Assembly: GCA_964472195.1 (NCBI GenBank)
Contig: CAYYJH010000006.1
Coordinates: 1 to 54,618 of the forward strand
Origin: BS750m-G4 sp964472195
GTDB lineage: Bacteria; Bacteroidota; Ignavibacteria; Tepidaquicellales; Tepidaquicellaceae
DNA length: 54,618 bases
Direction of reading: 5' to 3'
Part shown: positions 25,926 to 35,043 of the stretch, piece by piece
Layout of the letters: every line of letters starts with the position of its first letter
How positions within the stretch are numbered: the first letter of the stretch is position 1
Position numbers and translations under genes: made by a program
Notes under the pieces: model-generated
Databases searched by the model: none
What the model saw: the letters and a program-made list of their open reading frames with translations, nothing else
Told to the model about the DNA's origin: nothing

Positions 25926-28900
25926 TAAAAGAAATTAAATCAAAAATAATAAGCTCGGATGTAATTAAAAATTTCTCTGATGAGATTGCTCACAAAAATG
26001 TTTTTTTGAAGAGCGTCAATGGATCATTAATATCTTTTATCATTGACTATTGCTACAGTAAAATAAATAAGAAAATAATATTTTTATCCAATGATCTCGA
26101 TAAAACATTAAAATTCAAAGATGATCTCAACTTTATAAGCGATAGTGAATATATTTCTCTTTACTCTCCAGACAAAACAACTGGAGATAACGAACTAACA
26201 AAATCCTTAACTAACCTTGTCGATAACAAGGAATTCATTATTTTTATTAATTCCGATGATCTGCAACAATGTATTATTCCTAAAAACAAATTTAAAGAAT
26301 CGATTATAGAGCTTAGAAAAAACACAGAGTATAATTTCGAAGAGCTAATTTTAAATTTAAATAAGTTTAACTATTACCGAAACGATTTCGTTGAAGAAGT
26401 TGGTGACTTTTCAGTACGGGGGGGAATCATAGACCTTTATCCTGAACACCTTGATACTCCAATAAGGATTGAATTTTTTGGAGATACAATTGAATCAATA
26501 AGAGAATTTGATATAACTACACAAAGATCAATCAGAGAGATTGATAAAATTAAAATTGGAATAAATCTTCAGGGAAATGATGAAACTGCAGATGCAATTC
26601 AGAAAAATGATACAATTATTAATTACGTACCCAATGATGCAATTATATTCATAGATGAACCTGACATTATCGAAGCAAGAATTGGAAACCTATCATTGAA
26701 TGTTTTATTTAAAGATAACAGATGTGTTTACTTTTCCACATTTAAAAAGGAGTCATCCAATCCTAACATTTTATCAAACTCATCGTTAATCGATTTTTAT
26801 TCGAGACCACAGCCTGACTTTCATTCAAATCTCAAACTACTTTATAAAAACCTTATAGAACAAATAAAAAAAGGGTTTGATGTCTTTATATTATGCTCGG
26901 ACCAACATCAGTCAAAAAGGATCAAAAACCTCATCGAAGATTTTGAGGATGATAATATCTTTAATTTAGATAGAAGCATTCGAAAATCTAATGGTGATAC
27001 GATTATTGAAAAAGAAGTTTCAATCAAGGATAAATTTACCGTGCTGCCTGAATCAATTCATTCAGGATTTGTTTTCCCAGACAATCGTATAGTTGTTTAT
27101 ACTGAACACCAGATTTTTGGGAGATACTTCAAACAATTAAAAAAGAAAAAGAAGAAGTTTCGGGGATTAACATTTGATGAACTAAAAGAACTTCATCTTG
27201 GAGATTATATTGTTCACAGAGACTTTGGAATTGGTATTTATTCGGGTTTAAAAAAGATAAGAGTTGGAAACAATGAACAAGAAGTCGTTAAGTTATCATA
27301 TCAGGGAGGTGACACTGTTTTCCTAAACTTAAACTATGTGAACGTAATAAAAAAATATTCGGGTACTGAAGGTCATAAACCAAAGCTTACCAAATTAGGC
27401 GGTGGAGAGTGGGACAGAATTAAAGCCCGTACAAAAAAGAAAGTTAAAGATATTGCAAAGGACCTGATCATACTATACGCAAAAAGGAAGTCCGAATCTG
27501 GTTACACATTTTCACCTGATTCACACTGGCAGCGGGAATTAGAAGCAAATTTTTTATACGAAGACACTCCTGATCAAATATTTTCAACTGAGGATGTTAA
27601 AAAGGATATGGAATCCGAAAATCCAATGGACAGGCTGATTTGCGGCGATGTTGGATTTGGAAAAACAGAAGTTGCTGTGCGTGCTGCTTTTAAAGCGATT
27701 CTCGATAACAAACAGGTTGCTATACTTGTACCGACAACTATACTTGCAGTTCAGCATTATAATACTTTTAGAGACAGGTTAAATGCTTTTGCAGTTGAAG
27801 TCGAAAGCATCTCAAGACTTAAACCAAGAAAAGAACAAAAAAAAATTCTTCAAAGACTTGAAGTTGGAAAAATAAATTTAATTATTGGTACACACAGGAT
27901 ACTGTCAAAAGATATTAACTTTAAAGACCTCGGTTTATTAATTATTGATGAAGAACAAAGATTTGGTGTAAAAGCAAAAGAAAAACTTCGAAGCCTAAAA
28001 CCAAATCTCGACACTTTAACATTAACCGCAACACCAATTCCAAGAACACTGAACTTTTCCCTTTTGGGTGCAAGGGACTTATCTATCATCAATACTCCCC
28101 CTAAAAACAGAAAACCAATTATCACAGAGATAATCAATCTTGATTGGAAATTGATAAGAGACGTTATAAGAAAAGAATTCGACAGAAACGGTCAGATTTA
28201 CTTTGTGAATGATAAGATATCTAATCTTGACATTCTTGGAGATAAATTAAAGCAGCATGTACCGGAAGCTAAAATTGGAATCGCTCATGGACAAATGGAT
28301 GGGAAAGAACTCGAAGATGTCGTTGTAAATTTTATTGAAAAAAGACTCAATGTATTGCTTTGTACAAAAATAATCGAGTCGGGTCTTGATATACCGAACG
28401 TCAATACAATAATTATTAACAATGCTAACATGTACGGACTTGCAGAACTATACCAACTTCGCGGAAGAGTTGGAAGAAGTGATGTACAGGCTTATGCATA
28501 TTTTGTATCGCCTCCAACAGGAAAACTAACAAGAACTGCAATCAGACGATTACAGGCAATTGAAGAATATACAGAACTTGGTTCGGGATTTAATTTAGCA
28601 ATGCGGGATATGGAAATTCGCGGTGTCGGTAATTTGTTAGGCAAAGACCAAAGCGGATTTGTTCAGCAGATGGGATTTGAGATGTTCATTAGTATTATTG
28701 ATGAAGCAGTCACAGAACTTAAAGAAAATGAATTTAAAGAATTATTCAAAAATGAGAAAGCACTAAAACGAATTGATGATAAGATTCAAAAAAAAGCGGA
28801 AGAAAATGATACAATTTTTGAAAACGATTTGAATGCACTTATTCCTAAAGACTATGTAAACAATGACACTGAAAGACTCAACATTTACAAAAGATTATAC

Positions 28901-29263
28901 GAACTCAATAATCTGAATAAATTAAACTCTTTAAAATATGAATTGAAAGACAGGTTTGGAGAATATTTGGAAGATGTTGAAAATCTTTTTAAGGTCGTTG
29001 AATTAAAAATTATTGCTTCAAACACCGGACTTGAAAAAATTAATTTAAACAATAGAGAACTTACTTTCTATTTTCCACAGGATAAAAATCATAGAATATA
29101 CAAAAGCGATTTCTTCACAAAAATAATCGAAAAAATATCCTTTGAGAAAACAAATAAGTATGAATTAATTGATGATAAAAATAAATTAATAATTATGTTC
29201 AGACTTGAACATTACGATGATTTAAGTAGATTACATGAAGTTCAGGAAATATTGTCAATTTAA
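25922..29263 (+). CDS. mfd: Transcription-repair coupling factor
   Basis: This 1113-residue Mfd displaces stalled RNA polymerase and recruits UvrA to transcribed-strand damage. In order: a UvrB-like N-terminal region (NYYRNDFVEEVGDFSVRGGIIDLYPE), the CarD-like RNA-polymerase interaction domain (LGDYIVHRDFGIGIYSGLKK, about 425-495), then the RecG-like translocase with Walker A GDVGFGKTEVAVRAAF (about residue 573), DEEQ box IIDEEQRFG, LTATPIPRTL, motif VI (LYQLRGRVGRS), and the C-terminal UvrA-interaction domain with YKRLYELNNLNKLNSLKYEL. It overlaps rsmA by 4 bp. At 1113 residues it is at the short end of the family. Confidence 0.96.
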   Translation: MIKEIKSKIISSDVIKNFSDEIAHKNVFLKSVNGSLISFIIDYCYSKINKKIIFLSNDLDKTLKFKDDLNFISDSEYISLYSPDKTTGDNELTKSLTNLVDNKEFIIFINSDDLQQCIIPKNKFKESIIELRKNTEYNFEELILNLNKFNYYRNDFVEEVGDFSVRGGIIDLYPEHLDTPIRIEFFGDTIESIREFDITTQRSIREIDKIKIGINLQGNDETADAIQKNDTIINYVPNDAIIFIDEPDIIEARIGNLSLNVLFKDNRCVYFSTFKKESSNPNILSNSSLIDFYSRPQPDFHSNLKLLYKNLIEQIKKGFDVFILCSDQHQSKRIKNLIEDFEDDNIFNLDRSIRKSNGDTIIEKEVSIKDKFTVLPESIHSGFVFPDNRIVVYTEHQIFGRYFKQLKKKKKKFRGLTFDELKELHLGDYIVHRDFGIGIYSGLKKIRVGNNEQEVVKLSYQGGDTVFLNLNYVNVIKKYSGTEGHKPKLTKLGGGEWDRIKARTKKKVKDIAKDLIILYAKRKSESGYTFSPDSHWQRELEANFLYEDTPDQIFSTEDVKKDMESENPMDRLICGDVGFGKTEVAVRAAFKAILDNKQVAILVPTTILAVQHYNTFRDRLNAFAVEVESISRLKPRKEQKKILQRLEVGKINLIIGTHRILSKDINFKDLGLLIIDEEQRFGVKAKEKLRSLKPNLDTLTLTATPIPRTLNFSLLGARDLSIINTPPKNRKPIITEIINLDWKLIRDVIRKEFDRNGQIYFVNDKISNLDILGDKLKQHVPEAKIGIAHGQMDGKELEDVVVNFIEKRLNVLLCTKIIESGLDIPNVNTIIINNANMYGLAELYQLRGRVGRSDVQAYAYFVSPPTGKLTRTAIRRLQAIEEYTELGSGFNLAMRDMEIRGVGNLLGKDQSGFVQQMGFEMFISIIDEAVTELKENEFKELFKNEKALKRIDDKIQKKAEENDTIFENDLNALIPKDYVNNDTERLNIYKRLYELNNLNKLNSLKYELKDRFGEYLEDVENLFKVVELKIIASNTGLEKINLNNRELTFYFPQDKNHRIYKSDFFTKIIEKISFEKTNKYELIDDKNKLIIMFRLEHYDDLSRLHEVQEILSI

Positions 29264-29457
29264 AGTCATAGAAACATTAATTGAATGTATTTTAAACTTT
29301 CATAGCGACTTATATGTTTTAACTTATTATGACTTTGCATATAAATTCACTCTAATTATATTTACAAGCAATATGAACGAATAAATAAACATTAATTTAA
29401 ATAATTTCTTATAAAATTAAACAAAAGGTGAATTCATTACTTAATTAAAAGATCATT

Positions 29458-31035
29458 ATGAAATATTTCTTAATAATAATATCAACTATAGTTTTTCTTT
29501 CCAGCTCACTAATTGCACAATATACAAATGTTCAGATAAGCAACGTTCAAAGTCCGAATGAACCTTCAATAATGATAAATCCTAAAAACACTAATCAAGT
29601 AGTGGCGGGAGCAAACATTGCTAGTTATTACTATTCCACGAACGGAGGTGTTACATGGACAAGAGGAGTATTATCCTCATCATTATATGGTGTATGGGGT
29701 GATCCTTGTATTATTGCAGATACAACCGGCGCCTTTTATTTTTTCCATTTATCAAATCCACCCGGACCTGCCTGGATTGATAGAATAGTATGTCAAAAGT
29801 CCACAAACAGTGGTATGAGCTGGAATGACCCTGGTTCATACACATTCTATGCTCCTAACAAAGACCAGGATAAAGAATGGGCATGTGTTGATAGAACAAA
29901 CAATTATATATATGTAACGTGGACACAGTTTGATTCCTACGGCAGCTCCAGCCAGCTTGACAGTTCAAATATTTTGTTTGCACGTTCGACAAATGGTGGA
30001 GACACATGGGACATTGCCAAAAGAATAAATAAATTAGGTGGTGATTGTGTCGATGGAGATAATACAGTTGAGGGTGCCGTCCCATGTGTGGGACCAAACG
30101 GAGAAGTATACGTATCATGGGCTGGACCAAAAATCAGATACACACAGTTTGGAATTTTCTTTGATAAATCAACCGATAAAGGACAAACATGGTTAAACAA
30201 TGATATCTACGTTACCGACCAACCTGGTGGGTGGGATTTCAATATCCCGGGTATATACAGGTGCAATGGTATGCCAATTACTTCCTGTGATGTGAGCGGG
30301 GGTCCTCACCACGGTACTATTTATATTAATTGGTCAGATCAGAGAAACGGTACAACCGATACGGATGTATGGTTAGTAAAATCAACAAACGGTGGTCAAA
30401 ACTGGAGCACGCCTAAAAGAGTTAACAATGATCCTGCAGGGAAACAACAGTTTTTTACCTGGATGGATATAGATCAAACTACTGGATACTTGTACATTCT
30501 TTTTTATGACAGAAGAAACCATACAAACAACTTAACTGATGTTTATATTGCAAGATCAACAGACGGTGGTACAACTTTTGAAAACATTAAAATAAGTGAA
30601 TCTCCATTCCTGCCTGTTGGAACATCTTTCTTTGGTGATTATTCAAACATATCTGTTCATAATAGTAAAGTGCGACCTATCTGGACAAGATTAGACGGCA
30701 GCAGTAAAAGTGTCTGGACAGCTCTAATAGATTTTTCGACTCCTATAAATACTATTAGCGGGAATATACCATCTGAATATTATCTTGGTCAAAACTTCCC
30801 GAACCCATTTAATCCAACAACAAAAATTAAATTTGATATACCAAAATCATCATACACAAAAATTATAATCTACGATATACTTGGAAAAGAAATAGCTACC
30901 CTCGTAAACGAAGAACTAAGCTCGGGTAGTTATGAGGTTGAATGGAATGCATCAGATCACACTAGCGGTATATACATCTATAAACTAATAACGAATAACT
31001 ACTCTGATACAAAAAAAATGCTTCTCATAAAATAA
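29458..31035 (+). CDS. Type IX-secreted sialidase-fold (BNR) protein
   Basis: This 525-residue protein has a signal peptide (MKYFLIIISTIVFLSSSLIA) and a sialidase-like propeller with Asp boxes (YSTNGGVTWTRG, QKSTNSGMSW, RSTNGGDTWDI, KSTDKGQTW, KSTNGGQNWSTP, RSTDGGTTF). The sorting tail is FPNPFNPTTKIKFD, TSGIYIYKL and KKMLLIK. The blade GGPHHGTIYINWSD...VNNDPAGKQQFFTWMDID is the same block found in the proteins at 16661 and 19563. No sialidase catalytic triad is recognised. It is transcribed alone and followed by a good terminator. Confidence 0.88.
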   Translation: MKYFLIIISTIVFLSSSLIAQYTNVQISNVQSPNEPSIMINPKNTNQVVAGANIASYYYSTNGGVTWTRGVLSSSLYGVWGDPCIIADTTGAFYFFHLSNPPGPAWIDRIVCQKSTNSGMSWNDPGSYTFYAPNKDQDKEWACVDRTNNYIYVTWTQFDSYGSSSQLDSSNILFARSTNGGDTWDIAKRINKLGGDCVDGDNTVEGAVPCVGPNGEVYVSWAGPKIRYTQFGIFFDKSTDKGQTWLNNDIYVTDQPGGWDFNIPGIYRCNGMPITSCDVSGGPHHGTIYINWSDQRNGTTDTDVWLVKSTNGGQNWSTPKRVNNDPAGKQQFFTWMDIDQTTGYLYILFYDRRNHTNNLTDVYIARSTDGGTTFENIKISESPFLPVGTSFFGDYSNISVHNSKVRPIWTRLDGSSKSVWTALIDFSTPINTISGNIPSEYYLGQNFPNPFNPTTKIKFDIPKSSYTKIIIYDILGKEIATLVNEELSSGSYEVEWNASDHTSGIYIYKLITNNYSDTKKMLLIK

Positions 31036-31056
31036 GAATCATTAAAATATATTTAT

Positions 31057-31090
31057 AAAAGGTTAGGCAATTTTGTCTAACCTTTTTTAT
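31057..31090 (+). terminator. Rho-independent terminator
   Basis: AAAAGGTTAG (31057-31066) pairs exactly with CTAACCTTTT (31077-31086) around a 10-base loop and runs into a T-tract, 21 bp after the secreted-protein stop. It separates that gene from the glucan operon. Confidence 0.8.
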
Positions 31091-31159
31091 TAAACAAATC
31101 AAAAATTATTATATTTAATTTGTAGATAACATTTCAGATTTTCTTACTTTACTTGAAGC

Positions 31160-33442
31160 ATGCACAAAAAAGAAAAGAAAAAGCAAAAAGCAAAGACTTT
31201 TCACAAAGAAGAGGTTATAAAAAAATCTATCTACCGAGCTATAAAAAGAATTATCCATTTTGAAGAATGGAAGCCCTTCAATCTATTAGGACCCCATCTA
31301 TCAAAAGATAAAAACATTCTTGAGATTTATTGCTACTTTCCCGGCGCTATAGAGGTACTTTTAAAAACAGATGATATAATGAGTAAAGATGTTATAATGC
31401 AAGAAATTAATCCGGCGGGTTTTTATAGGGCAGTTTTTAAAAATACTAAAGAGGTTTTTAAATACAAATATTTAATACACTTTCAGAACGGGATAAGGAA
31501 AGAACAATATGATCCATATTCGTTCGCAGTTGATTTTGGAGAATTAGATATTCATCTCCTTAAAGAAGGAAATCATTTTAAGAGCTATGAAAAGCTTGGA
31601 GCAAAAATCAAAACAATTAACAGTATTAAAGGAGTTCAGTTTGCAGTATGGGCACCTAATGCAAAGAGTGTATGTGTTGTAGGAGATTTTAATAACTGGG
31701 AAGTTGGTTCGCACCCTATGGACAACATAGAAAATTCCGGAATCTGGGGACTTTTTATCCCTGGAATTGAGAACGGTGAGATATACAAGTTTGCAATTAA
31801 ATCCAGGGAAGATAATAATCTACATTTAAAAACAGATCCATACGCATATCAATCCGAACTAAGACCAAGCACGGCTTCAATTGTAAATACTCTTGATAAT
31901 TATAATTGGAATGACAAAGAATGGATAAGCAATAGAAAAAAATCTGATTTTAAAAAGCGACCAATTTCAATTTACGAAGTTCATTTAGGATCCTGGAAAA
32001 AAGATTATGACAATCCTGATTTTCATAATGAATGGGGTTATAAAAATTACAAGCAACTTGCGTATGAACTTGTTGAATACGTTAATGAAATGGGCTATAC
32101 ACATATTGAACTCTTACCAATAATGGAACATCCACTCGACCAGTCATGGGGCTACCAGGTTATAAATTATTACGCACCCACCAGCCGCTATGGCTCTCCA
32201 GAAGATTTCATGTTCTTTATAGATCATTGTCATCAAAATAATATCGGTGTGATCCTTGATTGGGTCCCGGGACATTTCCCAACGGATTTACATGGACTTG
32301 CTAATTTTGATGGGACCGAACTATACGCATACAAGAGCAGCAAAAAAGGTTTTCACAAAGACTGGGGTACTTACGTTTTTGATTACAGCAGATATGAAGT
32401 AATAAATTTCTTAATATCGAATGCTCTCTTCTGGTTTGATAAATACCATGTTGATGGTCTCCGTGTTGATGCAGTGGCTTCTATGCTTTATCTTGACTAT
32501 TCAAGGAAAGACGACCAATGGGAACCAAATATATTCGGGGGAAGGGAAAATATAGAAGCAATCGAATTTCTTAAAAAACTCAATGAAATAGTCCATAATT
32601 ATCACAAAGGTGTTTTAATGATTGCAGAAGAATCTACTGCTTGGCCTGGTGTTTCAAATCCGGTTTACCTTGGTGGTCTTGGTTTTGATATGAAATGGAA
32701 TATGGGTTGGATGCATGATCTTCTGTTATATTTCTCCAAAGACCCTGTTCACAGAAAATATCATCATAATAAATTAACTTTCTCTTTATGGTATGCTTTT
32801 AATGAGAACTTTATACTACCAATATCTCACGACGAAGTTGTTCATGGTAAAAAGTCGCTTCTGGAAAAAATGCCTGGTGATACATGGCAAAAATTTGCCA
32901 ATCTCAGATTATTTTTCGTATTGATGTTTGGACACCCAGGAAAAAAGCTCAACTTTATGGGTAATGACATTGCACAATACAACGAATGGAATCCTGAAAT
33001 ATCACTTGATTGGTATTTGCTTGAAAATGACTTTAATAAAAAACTTAATCTGTTCTTTAAAGACTTAAATAATATTTATAAAAATCATCCTCCGCTACAT
33101 GAAATAGATTTTCAAAATAATGGGTTTCAATGGATCGATTTTTCCGATTCGGATAACAGTGTTATCAGCTTTATTAGAAGATCAATTGACGAAAAAGAGA
33201 TGTTACTGTTTGCTTTCAATTTAACTCCTGTGCCAAGACCTGATTATTTGTTCGGTGTTCCCAAGCCGGGTTATTACAAAGAAATTCTTAACAGTGATGC
33301 AAAAGAATACGGTGGAAGCGGTAAAGGTAATTTTGGTGGACTTTATTCAAAATCTTCTCCGCGGTTCGACTATTCTGATTCAGTAACAATAACACTTCCA
33401 CCTTTATCAGCAATAATCTTTAAACATTATAAGAAAAAGTAA
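31160..33442 (+). CDS. glgB: 1,4-alpha-glucan branching enzyme (GH13)
   Basis: This 760-residue branching enzyme forms alpha-1,6 branches in glycogen. Two N-terminal CBM48-type segments (about 35-120 and 145-245, the second with VQFAVWAPNAKSVCVVGDFN) precede the GH13 barrel. Catalytic residues are nucleophile Asp437 (GLRVDAVASM), acid/base Glu490 (IAEEST) and Asp558 (ISHDEVVHGK). Their spacings, 53 and 121, equal those of the E. coli enzyme (D405/E458/D526). The C-terminal beta domain includes FNLTPVPRPDYLFGVP and ends in SAIIFKHYKKK. It leads a tight three-gene plus-strand operon with a GH57 enzyme and malQ. Confidence 0.96.
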   Translation: MHKKEKKKQKAKTFHKEEVIKKSIYRAIKRIIHFEEWKPFNLLGPHLSKDKNILEIYCYFPGAIEVLLKTDDIMSKDVIMQEINPAGFYRAVFKNTKEVFKYKYLIHFQNGIRKEQYDPYSFAVDFGELDIHLLKEGNHFKSYEKLGAKIKTINSIKGVQFAVWAPNAKSVCVVGDFNNWEVGSHPMDNIENSGIWGLFIPGIENGEIYKFAIKSREDNNLHLKTDPYAYQSELRPSTASIVNTLDNYNWNDKEWISNRKKSDFKKRPISIYEVHLGSWKKDYDNPDFHNEWGYKNYKQLAYELVEYVNEMGYTHIELLPIMEHPLDQSWGYQVINYYAPTSRYGSPEDFMFFIDHCHQNNIGVILDWVPGHFPTDLHGLANFDGTELYAYKSSKKGFHKDWGTYVFDYSRYEVINFLISNALFWFDKYHVDGLRVDAVASMLYLDYSRKDDQWEPNIFGGRENIEAIEFLKKLNEIVHNYHKGVLMIAEESTAWPGVSNPVYLGGLGFDMKWNMGWMHDLLLYFSKDPVHRKYHHNKLTFSLWYAFNENFILPISHDEVVHGKKSLLEKMPGDTWQKFANLRLFFVLMFGHPGKKLNFMGNDIAQYNEWNPEISLDWYLLENDFNKKLNLFFKDLNNIYKNHPPLHEIDFQNNGFQWIDFSDSDNSVISFIRRSIDEKEMLLFAFNLTPVPRPDYLFGVPKPGYYKEILNSDAKEYGGSGKGNFGGLYSKSSPRFDYSDSVTITLPPLSAIIFKHYKKK

Positions 33443-33494
33443 GAATATATTTCCAAAACTGTAAATCACAGAAAAAATATACAACAAATTTGTT

Positions 33495-35021
33495 TTGAAA
33501 AATAATATTTATCTTTGTTTTCACGGACATTTTTACCAGCCACCAAGAGAAAATCCATGGACAGATGAAATTGAGCTGCAGCCATCAGCATCTCCATTTC
33601 ACGATTGGAATGAAAGAATATTTCAAGAGTGTTATAAACCAAATACAAACGCTGTCATTGTAGATGAAAATGATAATGTCCTTAGACGAGTAAACAATTA
33701 CGAATATTTAAACTTTAACTTTGGTCCAACCCTCTTGCACTGGATAAAGAAAAAACATCCTGAAACATTCGGCAAAATCATAAATGCAGATAAACAAAGC
33801 ATAGATAAACATAGAGGTCATGGAAATGCAATTGCACAGGTATACAACCATATTATAATGCCCCTGGCGAACAAGAGAGATAAGATTACACAGGTGCGGT
33901 GGGGTCTTAAAGATTTTGCGTTTCATTTCGGTAGGAAATCAGATTCCATCTGGCTTTCAGAAACGGCTTGCAACAATGAAACATTGGAAGTACTTATCAA
34001 AGAAGGAATTAAATATATTATCCTTGCTCCTTCACAGGCTCATTTGGTTCGCAAAATAGGTTGTACAAATTGGGAAGACGTTTCAAACAACGATATAAAT
34101 ACAAAAAGACCATATAGATTTTTCTCGAATATAGATTCAAAAAAATTTATTAATATTTTCTTTTATGATGGTGCTCTGTCAAAAAATGTTGCTTTCGATG
34201 ATTATGCTATCAATCCTGAAAAACTAATAAATAAAATCGACAGCATCACTGATGAGGCAACTGATAAAGACCAGTTAATTCTTGCTGCAACTGATGGGGA
34301 AACATTCGGTCATCACAAACATTTCGCCGACAGGTCGATAGCTTATCTTTTTTCAGAACTTGCTCCAGGCAGAGGCTATAAAATTGTCAATCTTGGTGAA
34401 TACCTTGATTCAAATTCGCCTGAGTATGAGGTCAAAATAAAAGAAGGGAAAAAGGGTAAGGGTACATCATGGAGCTGTGCACATGGTGTCGGCAGGTGGG
34501 AAAGAAATTGCGGCTGCAGTAATGGTGGAGAAAAAGGGTGGAATCAAAAATGGAGAAAGCCTCTTCGGAAATCCCTAAACAAGCTTAATAAAAAACTATC
34601 GATAATTTTTGAAGAAAAGGGGAGTTTATATCTTAAGAACGTATGGAAAGCAAGGGATGAATACATCGATATCATTCTCGACCCTTCTGAAGAAAACAAA
34701 GCAAGATTTTTTTACTTTAATGCTGAACATTATCTCAATGAGGAAGAAGTAAGTATATGTATGAGGCTTCTCGAAATGCAAAGATACTCGATGCTAATGT
34801 TCACAAGCTGCGGTTGGTTCTTTTCAGATATTTCCGGAATTGAAACTATAAAAATTTTGGAATATGCGAGAAGGTCAATTGAAATTTCAAAAGAGTTTAC
34901 AAGCGAAGAGATTGAAGAAGAATTTCTAAAAGGACTATCTCGGGCAAAAAGTAATAATAGAGATAAGAAAAATGGTAAAGAAATCTATTTAGAAAATATT
35001 AAAAAAAGCATAAAAGTCTAA
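33495..35021 (+). CDS. Glycoside hydrolase family 57 protein
   Basis: This 508-residue GH57 enzyme begins with the family's first motif, CFHGHFYQPPRENPW. The likely nucleophile is Glu156 in WLSETACNNETL, and the acid/base is Asp267 in AATDGETFGHHK. CSCANG-type sequence around residues 328-345 (SCAHGVGRWERNCGCSNGG) and a helical C-terminal region with KNVWKARDEYIDIILD place it with the larger GH57 proteins that carry a DUF3536-like part. GH57 includes amylases, 4-alpha-glucanotransferases and branching enzymes; which it is cannot be decided by reading. The start is TTG (33495), fixed by the N-terminal motif. It lies between glgB (52 bp) and malQ (22 bp), so it acts on glycogen or maltodextrin. 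Confidence 0.9.
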   Translation: MKNNIYLCFHGHFYQPPRENPWTDEIELQPSASPFHDWNERIFQECYKPNTNAVIVDENDNVLRRVNNYEYLNFNFGPTLLHWIKKKHPETFGKIINADKQSIDKHRGHGNAIAQVYNHIIMPLANKRDKITQVRWGLKDFAFHFGRKSDSIWLSETACNNETLEVLIKEGIKYIILAPSQAHLVRKIGCTNWEDVSNNDINTKRPYRFFSNIDSKKFINIFFYDGALSKNVAFDDYAINPEKLINKIDSITDEATDKDQLILAATDGETFGHHKHFADRSIAYLFSELAPGRGYKIVNLGEYLDSNSPEYEVKIKEGKKGKGTSWSCAHGVGRWERNCGCSNGGEKGWNQKWRKPLRKSLNKLNKKLSIIFEEKGSLYLKNVWKARDEYIDIILDPSEENKARFFYFNAEHYLNEEEVSICMRLLEMQRYSMLMFTSCGWFFSDISGIETIKILEYARRSIEISKEFTSEEIEEEFLKGLSRAKSNNRDKKNGKEIYLENIKKSIKV

Positions 35022-35043
35022 TTTAAATTTTCAAAATATTATT

